Source: Malaya genurostris (lineage: Eukaryota > Arthropoda > Insecta > Diptera > Culicidae). From it: 64,000 bases of DNA. The stretch is from positions 297,214,314-297,278,313 of the forward strand of contig NC_080572.1 in assembly GCF_030247185.1 (NCBI RefSeq), in the 5' to 3' direction. The notes below the pieces were generated by a model. The model saw nothing but the letters and a program-made list of their open reading frames with translations, searched no databases and was not told where the DNA came from. Position numbers and translations under genes: made by a program. Every line of letters starts with the position of its first letter. Within the stretch, counting starts at the first letter, position 1. Of this stretch, positions 48,196 through 59,727 are shown piece by piece.

Positions 48196-48789
48196 TCCCC
48201 CGCGTACCTTAGGGTACTGTCCGAGATCTACTGGGGGTGCCATCTTTTGTAGGGCACTGAAAACCTACTTCTGGATATTTCAAATCACTTTTAATACTTT
48301 AGATACCTGGCGAACGACCATAATTAAGTTGAAGCCGGATGAAAATGAACGATATATTTAAAATAGTCTTAAGATAGCGCTGTTTTTTATGATGTGAAAA
48401 TCATTTGTTAGAACTACTCTCAAAGCTGGTATTCATTTTGTACATAAGCCAGAAATAAAAAAAACAATGTTCGTAACTCAGGTATGCATTAAAGCTGGCC
48501 TAATATTATTCCAGTCGAAGTAAACCGGTCACAATAAGTAACAATTTCATGTTCTTTATCGGTAAATTTTGTGTTCAAGGAGTAGCTACTTAGTAGAAGT
48601 ATTTTTGAACTTTTGCCAAAGTGTGGCATTATAAAAAACAAACATTTGGCCCAAAAAGTAGTGTGAAGATTCGACCATATTTCACAGCCACTTCTCTACG
48701 TACAGTAAATTTTGTATTTTTCTGAACATATTTATGCAATACTACATGGAATGAGAAGTTCCGGGCCTAACAAAGAAAAAGTTGATTTT

Positions 48790-49111
48790 TTATCGTGAAA
48801 TCTTTTTTCCGTCTTCAGTATAATCTTCATCTAGAGCGATACACTTGACCCATCGGTCCTCCAAAATTTTGATACCATTTGAAAAGAAAAAAGATTTGTC
48901 AAGGCCTTCAAAATAGGCTTGCGTTTATGCAATGAACTCAACATTCGACGAAAATTCCTTTATGGGAAAAACCTTTTCAGATTTGGAAATAGATAATAGT
49001 CACTGGGGGCCAGGTTTAGAGAATACGGGGGATGGTGGACCAATCCGTACCGCAAATCATTCAATTTCACCGTTGCTGTTTAATCAGGACACAAAACTCG
49101 TCTTTTTTCAT
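48790..49111 (-). pseudogene. Internally deleted mariner transposase (copy 1)
   Basis: ATG 49111 opens MKKDEFCVLIK, the mariner N-terminus. A few codons later the sequence passes to TCTCTAAACCTGGCCCCCAGTG, where one frame resumes the third catalytic block as SDYYLF and continues LFEGLDKSFFFSNGIKILED to the mariner C-terminus. About two thirds of the coding region (HTH and the first two catalytic aspartates) is absent. The same junction occurs at 58437-58800, so this deleted form has itself multiplied. Confidence 0.8.
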
Positions 49112-49533
49112 AGCTTGATTCCGTTATTCAAACACTAGAGGATCGATTGTCGTGAAATTTGGTATTGAGCCATCTAGAGGCTTGGTTTTCTAAAAAAAAG
49201 TTGTTTAAAACGATTCTTGCGTTGCAAAATCATTGTCCGGGTTTTGTTCTCAATGTTTAAAGGATTATATCAAGGTTGGAGACACCGTCAAACAAGAGGC
49301 AAGGAACCGTTTTTTTCATTTTTGACGAAACGATTTGATTGTGGCCCAAATAAAAGGTTTAGGTCTTTTTTTTAAATAACGGTATAAGATATTGTGTAGG
49401 AAGGGACAGCAGAAGTTTTTTTTTACTGACGAATCTACTCTATACAGGAGAGATTACAACATACATATGGTTTGCTTGTTTGTTAAGAGCAACTTGATTC
49501 ATGCTGCGTTCCCACAGCGGCAGTTTGTAAAAG

Positions 49534-49611
49534 CTTTGAATGCAAAAACCGGATAAATACATTTGTTTTAGAAGAACCGGTTAAGTTTTTGTCCGGTTTT
49601 TGCATTCAAAG
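49534..49611. repeat. Perfect 20-bp inverted repeat
   Basis: CTTTGAATGCAAAAACCGGA (49534-49553) and its reverse complement (49592-49611) are separated by 38 bases. The same hairpin lies at 51395-51472 in the second copy of the duplication. Confidence 0.9.
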
Positions 49612-49702
49612 TTATTTTGTCCGGTTCTTGCAGGAAAGACGTTTTTAAACGATTCTTCCATTGCAAAATCCATGTCCGGTTTTTACTCTCAATCGAATTT
49701 AA

Positions 49703-51561
49703 ATTTAAATTTAAAAAAATCGATTTCGGAGATCTAAATCGATTTAAAAACAAAACTTTTTAGATTATACCAAATCTGGACGTTTCATGCATTTCTTATT
49801 CATTCATACAAAAAAAAATGTTCTCCGTTTTGCGGTTTTTTTCTACGACGATTTCCGTAGTTACGCGGTCCCAAGTTCGATTTTTTCAAATAAATTTTTT
49901 TCAGATTGCACAAGATTTCTACATTTCATATTTCTAAGACATTTGGCAACAAAAAGAAATTCTACAATTTTGAGGATTTCCGAAGCAACGCGGTTTTTTA
50001 CCCGGATTTTCGAAGCTACGCGGGTTTTTTGCGCGGTTTCATTTACGCGGTACGTATCCCCCGCGTACCTTAGGGTACTGTCCGAGATCTACTGGGGGTG
50101 CCATCTTTTGTAGGGCACTGAAAACCTACTTCTGGATATTTCAAATCACTTTTAATACTTTAGATACCTGGCGAACGACCATAATTAAGTTGAAGCCGGA
50201 TGAAAATGAACGATATATTTAAAATAGTCTTAAGATAGCGCTGTTTTTTATGATGTGAAAATCATTTGTTAGAACTACTCTCAAAGCTGGTATTCATTTT
50301 GTACATAAGCCAGAAATAAAAAAAACAATGTTCGTAACTCAGGTATGCATTAAAGCTGGCCTAATATTATTCCAGTCGAAGTAAACCGGTCACAATAAGT
50401 AACAATTTCATGTTCTTTATCGGTAAATTTTGTGTTCAAGGAGTAGCTACTTAGTAGAAGTATTTTTGAACTTTTGCCAAAGTGTGGCATTATAAAAAAC
50501 AAACATTTGGCCCAAAAAGTAGTGTGAAGATTCGACCATATTTCACAGCCACTTCTCTACGTACAGTAAATTTTGTATTTTTCTGAACATATTTATGCAA
50601 TACTACATGGAATGAGAAGTTCCGGGCCTAACAAAGAAAAAGTTGATTTTTTATCGTGAAATCTTTTTTCCGTCTTCAGTATAATCTTCATCTAGAGCGA
50701 TACACTTGACCCATCGGTCCTCCAAAATTTTGATACCATTTGAAAAGAAAAAAGATTTGTCAAGGCCTTCAAAATAGGCTTGCGTTTATGCAATGAACTC
50801 AACATTCGACGAAAATTCCTTTATGGGAAAAACCTTTTCAGATTTGGAAATAGATAATAGTCACTGGGGGCCAGGTTTAGAGAATACGGGGGATGGTGGA
50901 CCAATCCGTACCGCAAATCATTCAATTTCACCGTTGCTGTTTAATCAGGACACAAAACTCGTCTTTTTTCATAGCTTGATTCCGTTATTCAAACACTAGA
51001 GGATCGATTGTCGTGAAATTTGGTATTGAGCCATCTAGAGGCTTGGTTTTCTAAAAAAAAGTTGTTTAAAACGATTCTTGCGTTGCAAAATCATTGTCCG
51101 GGTTTTGTTCTCAATGTTTAAAGGATTATATCAAGGTTGGAGACACCGTCAAACAAGAGGCAAGGAACCGTTTTTTTCATTTTTGACGAAACGATTTGAT
51201 TGTGGCCCAAATAAAAGGTTTAGGTCTTTTTTTTAAATAACGGTATAAGATATTGTGTAGGAAGGGACAGCAGAAGTTTTTTTTTACTGACGAATCTACT
51301 CTATACAGGAGAGATTACAACATACATATGGTTTGCTTGTTTGTTAAGAGCAACTTGATTCATGCTGCGTTCCCACAGCGGCAGTTTGTAAAAGCTTTGA
51401 ATGCAAAAACCGGATAAATACATTTGTTTTAGAAGAACCGGTTAAGTTTTTGTCCGGTTTTTGCATTCAAAGTTATTTTGTCCGGTTCTTGCAGGAAAGA
51501 CGTTTTTAAACGATTCTTCCATTGCAAAATCCATGTCCGGTTTTTACTCTCAATCGAATTT
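49703..51561 (+). repeat. 1,861-bp tandem duplication, second copy
   Basis: The copy runs to CAATCGAATTT (51551-51561), after which the sequence continues as GTCTCTTCAT, whereas the first copy runs into AAATTTAAAT. The junction lies in an ATTTAAATTTAAA stretch, a short homology that may have mediated the event. Confidence 0.95.
50651..50972 (-). pseudogene. Internally deleted mariner transposase (copy 2)
   Basis: The counterpart of 48790-49111 in the second unit of the tandem duplication, at an offset of 1,861 bp and with the same sequence. It adds no independent evidence of transposition. Confidence 0.8.
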
Positions 51562-52057
51562 GTCTCTTCATAATTGCGAACCCAATGGTTAGTAATACTA
51601 ACCGCAAGGTCAAAGTTTCGTCCAAATCGGAGCAAGTTGATCCTGGTTTTAACTTTTTTTCTGATGAAAAATTTGCTGTAATTGCTCTACTGCTTTTTGT
51701 TGTTTTACATTTCAGTTTGAAGAGGATTGTGCTTTGAAGGTTCGTAATTCAACTTTAGATTTATCTTTTTCTATCACAAAAACTGTGGATTTTTCTATAA
51801 AATCAATTCCCTTTTCCTAGCATATTTGGTTTTGGCTTGAAAAATCGTGCTCGCTATCGCATTCATTTATTTTTCCTTTCAGCAGTTAGTTGATCTTTTC
51901 ATTTATGAATCACAACAACAACAGTTAAGATTTAAAACTGTAAATTTAGCCGAACCGTTGGTCATGATTTTGCTTCATTTATAAATTACGGAATTTAAAT
52001 ATCAATTTCATTCCTTTCCGTGTGTATTTGTCTGTGTAACAATTCTTGAAAAGTCTC
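51562..52057. other. No gene recognised
   Basis: AT-rich; nothing identified. Confidence 0.35.
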
Positions 52058-52307
52058 GATGAACATTAGAAAAGGTCCCAAGTGCAAATGACAGTTTCTC
52101 ATGGTTTACTTTCTATTTCAATTATTACGACAAATTCCAGTAACTTCCAACAATATCTATAGCGCATATCGAAAGTTGATGGTTTTTGCTATTATCCTAT
52201 GTGAAGTGTTAGATGAAGGATCGCTGATTGGACCGTAATACTCGATGAAAAAAAAGTAAACAAAGAGAAACTGTCATTTGCACTTGGGACCTTTTCCAAT
52301 GTTCATC
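52058..52307. mobile_element. MITE with about 57-bp inverted ends
   Basis: The 250-bp element begins GATGAACATTAGAAAAGGTC and, from the right, GATGAACATTGGAAAAGGTC. Both continue CCAAGTGCAAATGACAGTTT and on towards a TTTACTTT stretch. There is no coding region. A single arm occurs at 35895-35940. No sure target-site duplication was found. Confidence 0.85.
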
Positions 52308-53250
52308 TTCAAGTGTTCAGATGTTGGTGTAAGCAGCCCTTACACGGCTACTGCGATTCACATTTCGAAAAGCACGTTTATGTTTTCTTATTGTTCGATT
52401 ATACGTTTTGGCGTTGACGAATTTCACGCTAAATCGTATTCGGCCGTTTGGCAGCACTCTCTCAGGTTTGAATAGAACATTGTCCCAAGATAGCTAATTA
52501 AGTTATCCACCAACCAAAACTTTCAAGAAAAAATGTTTTTTTTGTCTAAACTCACTTTTTTCAGTTTTTTCTTATCGAAAACTAATTTAAACTGAAGGTC
52601 TTGGCCGTCCAAGAATCCAATGAAGTTCAATTTGTGAGGAGTTTTCAAAAAATACTCTATAGCTAGTTTCCCGATGTTCGCAAAACACATCAGTAAAGGA
52701 CAAGAAAAAGTTTCAGTTAGAAATACTGTTTTCCTAAAACTGCCCAACTTTCAATACGTGGACGGTTGGAAGGAAACGTAATTACCTAACTAGGGACAAA
52801 ATTTCATTGGATTCGAAAATGATGATTTTTGTGAAACGACTTCGTTTCTTTCTGTGTAGGATTCGAATAGACGAATTTTGTGCCGAATCTATTCGGATTC
52901 GGCAGCACCCTCTCAGATTTGAATGAAACTTTCTCTAAACTAAAAGTAAAAGTAAATGGTAGAAGGTTACCAACTCAACTCAACGATTCTGTTTCTACTC
53001 TATAATCGGTAACATTTTCAAAAGACAGCTTAGACAATGACTTAGATCAATTTGGAAAATACAAAGTATGCATAGTGGCGATAAAGCTTATATGTCGAGA
53101 AAGTTTGATTCGAATATGAGAGAGTGCTATCAACATCGGTTATCAGTTTACCAGAAACAAAGCCCTATCAAACGCAATAAATTAGCATACATTTCATGCA
53201 AAAGAAAAGTTTTTCAGCAGCGGGACGCGAAATCCATTTATGAATCACAA
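52308..53250. other. Repeated phrases, no gene
   Basis: GGCAGCACTCTCTCAGGTTT (52450) and GGCAGCACCCTCTCAGATTT (52902) mark two copies of a short repeat. CAACGATTCTGTTTCTACTC (52981) recurs as CAACGATTCTGTTGCTACTC at 56149. Confidence 0.45.
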
Positions 53251-53253
53251 CAC

Positions 53254-53850
53254 TTAAGGTCTGAGGTCAGTGTGTTTTCGGGCGTTTTAGAGGGCTATTT
53301 TCACGCTTCAAATATGATTTTCCAAGAAACGGTGACAAATAAAAAAAAAACCCAACTTGTAATCTTTAAGAAAATTAGTTTACATTATTCTGTGAAAATT
53401 TCAGACTGATTCATTGACTTTAGCGGTCAGGAAAGTCTTTTTTCTCAAGCATGGATCAAAAATCTATCCTTACAATGTCTAGATAATTTAATTTAGATGC
53501 GATTAGTGCATAAAAACAGATATGTTGACGCGATAAAAATGAAGTGAATGTTATTCTTGTGAAGGTTAGTCGATTTCTATGTTCGCGCCATTTTTCTGCT
53601 CTTGTTTCCTAGTAACGTAACGAAACATGAGAGAGAAATAAAATCGGCTCAGAAAGGCTGCCAAACAAGCGGTAGCTTTATTGGATTTTATGTGATGTAG
53701 TCAAACTTGTAACCGAAAATATCAAAACTTTCTTTGGCAACCCGGCCACATCGAGAGTCATTTAGCATATTTGCGAGAGAAAATGGAGGGAAATGTAATA
53801 CGCAGAGCGAACCACGTGGTAATATGCGACCTACTGGCCTCAGTCCTTAA
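53254..53850. mobile_element. TTAA-flanked MITE, copy 2
   Basis: Inverted ends GGTCTGAGGTCAG and GGACTGAGGCCAG (from the right) are bordered by TTAA at 53254-53257 and 53847-53850. Internal similarity to 42422-43131 includes TTTAGCGGTC, TTTAGATGCGATTAGTGCAT and AGGCTGCCAAACA. It is about 110 bp shorter than copy 1. Confidence 0.8.
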
Positions 53851-54021
53851 CAGTTAATTTTTAAAAGTATTCCAACTCAGGTGACGTAATTTTGAACATT
53901 TGAAGGTTCAACTGAAAAGGTGGACATGATTTCGCGTCATTTATGAATTACAGAATTCAAATAACAATTTCATTTCTATCGTTTCGGCAACGATACTCTG
54001 TAGAAAACAATCGTTTATCCG

Positions 54022-54120
54022 TGGCACGAACGTTTCAGAAGTGGCCGTGGGTCTGTGAATGATGATGAGAGAAGCGGTAGGCCATCGACATCGAAAACTG
54101 ACGAAAATATTGACTATTAA
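54022..54120 (+). pseudogene. Mariner transposase N-terminal fragment
   Basis: The frame reads WHERFRSGRGSVNDDERSGR, then PSTSKTDENIDY and a stop. This is the linker after the first HTH of mariner transposases (F..GR.S..DD.RSGRPSTS.TDEN). It may belong with the C-terminal fragment at 55655-55903, with an R3 repeat inserted between them. Confidence 0.8.
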
Positions 54121-54579
54121 CTGTAAGAGAGATGGCAGAGGAGTCATGAGAGGTTTGCATGAAGCAAGTCCCCGAAAAAGACCAAATTTGTGGGCAAACA
54201 ACCAGTGATGGCATTTCACTAGAGTGATACACCAATGTGTAAGTTTCATTTCTACACTGCGGATGCAGTCGGTGGACTCCACCCAAAAAGGAAAGCGCAC
54301 TTCTTCTCAGTGTCCATTAGACAGACTTTGAGTGTGTGCTCGTATTGAACGAAGCCGGTGCGAGAGAACCACATTCTCTTCGCATGAATCGCTCTCATGT
54401 GCTCTCGCCTAAATACTCCCAAGTGATCACTGGCGCGTGATGGTGAGCGAACACTTCTGTGAACTTCAACGAATAGAGAGTATATCTGGCATTGTCGTGT
54501 AAAGCTTGCAAGGAAAAACGAAAATTCAACGATAAATTGTTTTTGCCTTAACTCATATAACATAACCAACTTTTGAGCT

Positions 54580-55390
54580 GAGGCCCGGAGAGCCGAGTGT
54601 CATATACCATTCGACTCAGTTCGTCGAGTACGGAAAATGTCTGTGTGTGTGTATGTATGTGTGTGTGTATGTGCGTATGTGTGTATGTTACGTTTTTTGC
54701 ACTAACTTTTCTCGGAGATGGCTGAACCGATTTTCACAAACTTAGATTCAAATGAAAGGTCTTATGGTCCCATACAAAATTCCTGAATATTATTTGGATC
54801 CGACTTCCGGTTCCGGAATTATGGGGTAAAATATGCAAAAAATTGTGAAAATAAGTGCACTAACTTTTCTCAGAGATGGCTGAACCGATTTTCACAAACT
54901 TAGGTTCAAATGAAATGTCTTGAGGTCCCATACAAAATTCCTGAATATTATTTGGATCCGACTTCTGGTTCGGGAGCTATGGGGTAAAATGTGCAAAAAC
55001 AATGAAAATATGTGTTCTAATTTTTCTCATAGATGGCGCGACCGATTTTGACAAACTTAGATTCAAATGAAAGGTCCTGTGGTCCCATGCGTAATTCCTG
55101 AATTTCATGCGGATCCGACTTTCGGATCCGGAAATATAGGGTAAAGTGTGTTAAAAATTGTATACCATCACTGAAAATGTGGAAAAACCTTTAAAAAAAT
55201 TCTAAATCGACCTCAAATCTTTTCCAATTGATAGTTTTTATCAGTAAACGGTCAAACAAACCGATTTCGGTTATTCTTTCAAGAATAGCAGGGAATTATT
55301 TTGAAGAATACCACAGTATTATATATGATAGTATGATTGATATGAGAAAGGCACCATTACACTACTAGGTGGATTAAAACAGGTTTTTTT
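54580..55390 (+). repeat. R3 dispersed repeat
   Basis: It begins GGCCCGGAGAGCCGAGTGTC, followed by a (GT)n stretch, and ends with AGAAAGGCACCATTACACTA and AGGTGGATTAAAACAGG. Inside, three shorter units (starting near 54715, 54868 and 55032) share GATTCAAATGAAAGGTC and GGATCCGACTTC. Confidence 0.85.
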
Positions 55391-55654
55391 TGCTGATTTT
55401 GCGTGTCCCATGCTTCTTATACGCAAACCATACACCAGAGTGATCACCTCCACCTCAAAGAACTCGATAGCTCTGCTCAAGCACTTTGGTGCGATTCAGT
55501 GATAGAGGTAAAAAAAAAAATACGCGAACTCATGATACGTGCACACTTTATACAACGGTGATGTAAAAGAGAAGTTGAAGTTGTCAGTGCGAGGAAAGAA
55601 ATTTCGTTTAATCTTCGTCACACAGAGGAGATGGACATCTCTGCAAGCAACTCG

Positions 55655-55903
55655 TGGATCTTGAACCACGATATCGCACCGTCACACAATGCCATCGTTA
55701 TCCGTGAACATTTGGCTAAAAACGAAACGAATACCATTCAGTAACCACCGAATTCACCTGATTTGACTCCGTGCGACTTTTTCCTATTCGGTCGACTTAA
55801 AAAACCGCTCCGTGGAACGCGGGGAGTACTTTGAAGGGAACGAAATCGATTTTGATGAACAATCTTTTAATTTTCTGAATAAATTCCGGGAACTTTTTGA
55901 TCA
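55655..55903 (+). pseudogene. Mariner transposase C-terminal fragment (DD34D)
   Basis: WILNHDIAPSHNAIVIREHL contains the second catalytic D; after one stop, PPNSPDLTPCDFFLFGRLKK contains the third D. There are 34 positions between them, counting the stop. The text then skips from KKPLRG to GEYFEGNEIDFDEQ, the usual C-terminus, so a further internal deletion is present. Confidence 0.85.
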
Positions 55904-55909
55904 AGATAG

Positions 55910-58430
55910 TATGACATGTTCTACATGTTTCTTGAAGATAAAATTAGTCGTTAAAATTGAGTATTGTTAACTTCCTCAACCGCAGTTCGCTGATCTTGTT
56001 GGTCAGAGAATTTATTTGCAAAAAATGAATTAACACGTGGTCAGAACAAATCGATCTCAATCGAAGCCCAATTTTATGACAACTAAATTTTCGTTTCTGA
56101 TAGTGAAGTTCTAACTTTGATCATACGAAAACAATTAATGACCTACTCAACGATTCTGTTGCTACTCTATAATCGGTAATAATTTTAAAGAAAGAAAAAA
56201 ACCTCGACTGTTCGAGTTCCAGTGAACGGTGATTTTCCGACCCCAAAACCGCTTAAAGCTCCACTTCCCCCCCCTGGCCACACTGTTTCGCAGTGACTTT
56301 TTGCCCGTCTCCTGTGGCTTTGCAGCGCATAAATCCAAAACAGACTGGCGTTAGTGTTTGCCTTTCGGGTGTGTTTTTCCGAGCCGTTTTCCACTCACTT
56401 CGCACATAATCCTTTTGCCACTGACTGTCATTATTTATGTTCCCCTGAGTAAATGACTTTGTCTGTGCCACCATCATCCTCTTTCGCTTCATGTACACTA
56501 TCTGACCACTCGATAACACTTCAGATCAGTCCGCGTAGAACTTTCTTGGCCCCCTCCCCCCCCCTTTCGAAAGACCGAACAGTGGAAAGTGAATTCTCGA
56601 AAGCACACTTTTCATCGGCTCTATTATAAGAGTGTGCGACTGAAAGCGATGTGTCTTCTTGAAAACCCCTATAATTGTGGTATTTTCTGTACTTAATTAC
56701 GTGCCTGCGCTTGCTTGGATCTAATTTAGTTGAGATGTAATTTTAGAGCATGCTTGTCAGTGTCATTTATGAAGAAGTCGAGATTATATTGCAATCACAG
56801 TAGATTAGTATCACCAAACAGCCTTCCACTCCACACATTGCCCCAAAGTTGATCTGTTTTGTTGTTCGTTCGGTCAATAGAGGAAGAAAAAAGCTAACAC
56901 TAATTAGCCGATTGAATGCGCGTTGAATCAATATCTCACCATAGTGATGACACGTGTCATTTTCTGCCGTCCGATTGACGGCTGATTGACCCACGAGGGA
57001 ATGCTGTAATTAACGAATCTCCAGCAGTGTGATAATATCCAGATACGTAACTAACTCGTCTCAAGCTGAGGAGACTGAACCGAGCTAATTGGGGAAGATG
57101 AGAACAGTGAGCAGAGTACCGTCTTTCATTCCCTCCTTTATTCTTTCCACCCGTAAAAAAACAATCGCCGGAAACTTGATTCCTGGATCAATCAAGATTG
57201 ACAGGGAAAAGCAAAATGTCACCAGGCTACCAAGAGAAACCAAACAGAAGCAAAAGATTGGTGTTGCTGTTAGCTAGTAGGCGGCGATTCCGATGATGGC
57301 GGAGGTTGCACCAACGCAATGATTATGCGTTGATAATTTGAAGCGTTTGTTTGTCGAACATTTTTTTCTGTTAAAAAAATACTTCGTTTCTAATCAATTA
57401 AAAATTTCTCATCAATTTTTATGAGAGCTTCATGACTAAGCTTTTGTTATTCACAGAACTCATCGAATCAGTCGAAAAATTGGCGTCCAGCTCATCAAAG
57501 GATGCCACGACGAGACCTTCGCTCTTTTCTTGTTGTGTTTGTTCGTCGCTAGGCCGACGCACCATCAAACAACACCCGGACGACGGGTTTTTGGGGTGAA
57601 TTGATTTTAAAAGGATTATTTTTCCATTAAGTTTAGCTTAAAATTGAATTTACTTTAATCAGTGTGACATCGGCGGCTCCACGGGTACGAAACTGTGCGA
57701 CCGGGTGACCCCCTCCCCCCACCCATTTCGGATGCGGGAGATGGAACTCAAGGTGCCAACATAAGATTAGGAAACAAAATAAAAAGTTTCATTTCGAGCT
57801 CCATGCTGGGCGACAAGAAACAGATACCCGAGGTCGAGAGTGTGATTACAGAAGTTTGTTTTTCTCCGGTGGAAATTCGGAACCGGGTAGAAGTACAAGA
57901 CGGACGACAAATTTACTGAACTAAGCTGAAAAGTATTAGGCAATGGAATTAGCTGTATTTTGCTAATCATGGTAACATAGTGAAGATCCGTTTTTTCACT
58001 GATTGTAGCAAGTTGGATTGAAGGCTGCCGAGATTGGTAGTGCGAGGTTGTTTTTCTTAGTAATTCAAATATTTACACTCGAAAGAACTACTGAAAACAA
58101 TTGTGTTTTTATTTGACTAATGCTTAACTCATTTACTTTGATCTATTCTCGCTGGTTGAACATTCAAAATACAGTTCAGTTCTTTAAGGAAATATTGACC
58201 GATGTGAGAATAAGAAAAGTCGGGAGGGGCTGAATCAGGGCATTACGGCGGATTACTCGTTAGTTCTATGTTTTGAGCGTCAAGAAACCATTTGATTGGC
58301 GCGATGTGTATAGTTTTGAACCGTATTTTTTTTTGTTGTGAACAAGCCTCAAAATGGCCCAATTTCTTGACAATTTATCCACTAGTGTTTGAATAACAGC
58401 TGATCGTGTCAGACGAGTTCTAGTTTTCAT
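55910..58430. other. No gene recognised
   Basis: Mixed composition with GC-rich parts near 56250-56620 and 57480-57720. Open frames on both strands have no motif. At 58200-58260 a phrase resembles antisense mariner sequence but is too short to assign. Confidence 0.35.
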
Positions 58431-58436
58431 CAAGCT

Positions 58437-58800
58437 ATGGAAAAAGACGAGTTTCGTGTCCTGATAAAATAGCAACGATGATTGACGCTACGGATTGATC
58501 CACCATATTCTCTAGACCTGGCCCCCAGTGACTATTATCTATTTCCAAACCTGAAAATGTTTCTCCAGGGAAGGAAATTTTCGTCGAATGCTAAGGTCAT
58601 TGCAGAAACAGAAGCCTGTTTTGAAGGCCTTGATAAATCTTTTTTTTTTTCTTCGAAGGACATCAAAATGTTACTGAAGATTTATAATGGTTTCACGGTT
58701 AAAAATCGACTTTTTTTGTTAGACCCAGAACTTCTCATACCATGTAGTACAGACGTGTTTCGAAGCAATGTGATTAAATTCTCTCAGCATTTCGGTTGAT
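58437..58800 (+). pseudogene. Internally deleted mariner transposase
   Basis: ATG 58437 opens MEKDEFRVLIK and a stop. After some 40 bases another frame reads IDPPYSLDLAPSDYYLFPNL (third catalytic D) and FEGLDKSFFFSSKDIKM. The segment between the mariner N-terminus and the third catalytic block is missing, with the same junction as at 48790-49111. This copy is on the opposite strand and outside the duplication. Confidence 0.85.
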
Positions 58801-59727
58801 CAATCGATCCGAGTCTTTTTCGATCATTTGTCATCATTATACGGTATCAAACGCTTGCAAATCATTGAAACGCCGTGTTCCACGACAGTTCTTCATCACC
58901 CAAAAATAAAAACGAGTTTATCGATACACTGCTGTTGTGATAAATTACGACGCAAGTCGCAAAAAAATGTTAGCACAATAAACTTCTAGAGATAACTTCA
59001 ATTTCTGCCAAATCGAAATTTGAAACTTGCCATAAATAGCAAACGTAGACTCAAATGACAAAGTGTTCTGAGCACGCGTACCGCTTAGAACACCCTCCCG
59101 CATTCGATGCTGATGTCTGATTTGATGTATTGGAATAATTGTTATCCCATTTCAAAACTTATCGAGAAACCCCCGTAGGTTTTGTGTTCACGAACTAATT
59201 ACACTTATTTATTTAGGAAGAGTATGTTATTAGAAGATAATGGTTTCCATTTATCGCATGTTCGGGCGTTGAAGACACGTTCTTTGTCACTTTTCCGTTA
59301 CTCGTCAGTTTTCATTGATCAGTGCTTTAAATTTTTTCACTTTTGGCATTAAAACTGCCTTACTCTTCACTATATGGGACAGGGTGTCAATAAAAAATTA
59401 TAAAACTAGCTGCATTAGATTTTTTGTCATTGAACGCCAATAACTCCGTGATCTGTGGATGGATTTATATAATTTAACTACCAACTACCATTTCAATACC
59501 ATACTATTGAAAAAGTGCTTTTAATCGACCTTTATTTTCACGAACCAGTCACAGTAGGGCAAATGATGTCATTCCTTGATTTTTCGGTTTCGATCGTTAG
59601 TTTACATTTCATATAGTAGCTTCTGCTTCGTTTGCTATAGGAAGGTTTTGCGTCATGCATAAAAAAACACCGCATCATTCTGCTTAGTATGAAATTTAGC
59701 ATAAATGGAGAATAAATAAAAACTGTA
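58801..59727. other. No gene recognised
   Basis: AT-rich; nothing identified. Confidence 0.35.

Larger units (their letters stand above)
47842..49702 (+). repeat. 1,861-bp tandem duplication, first copy
   Basis: Every landmark in this unit recurs exactly 1,861 bp further on, and no difference was seen in the lines compared. It contains the right part of a minisatellite element, a deleted mariner (48790-49111) and a hairpin (49534-49611). Confidence 0.95.

Noticed and set aside
48932..51000. Identical open frames of 68 and 108 codons occurring twice
   Set aside because: Explained by the 1,861-bp duplication; the 68-codon frame is the antisense of a mariner remnant.
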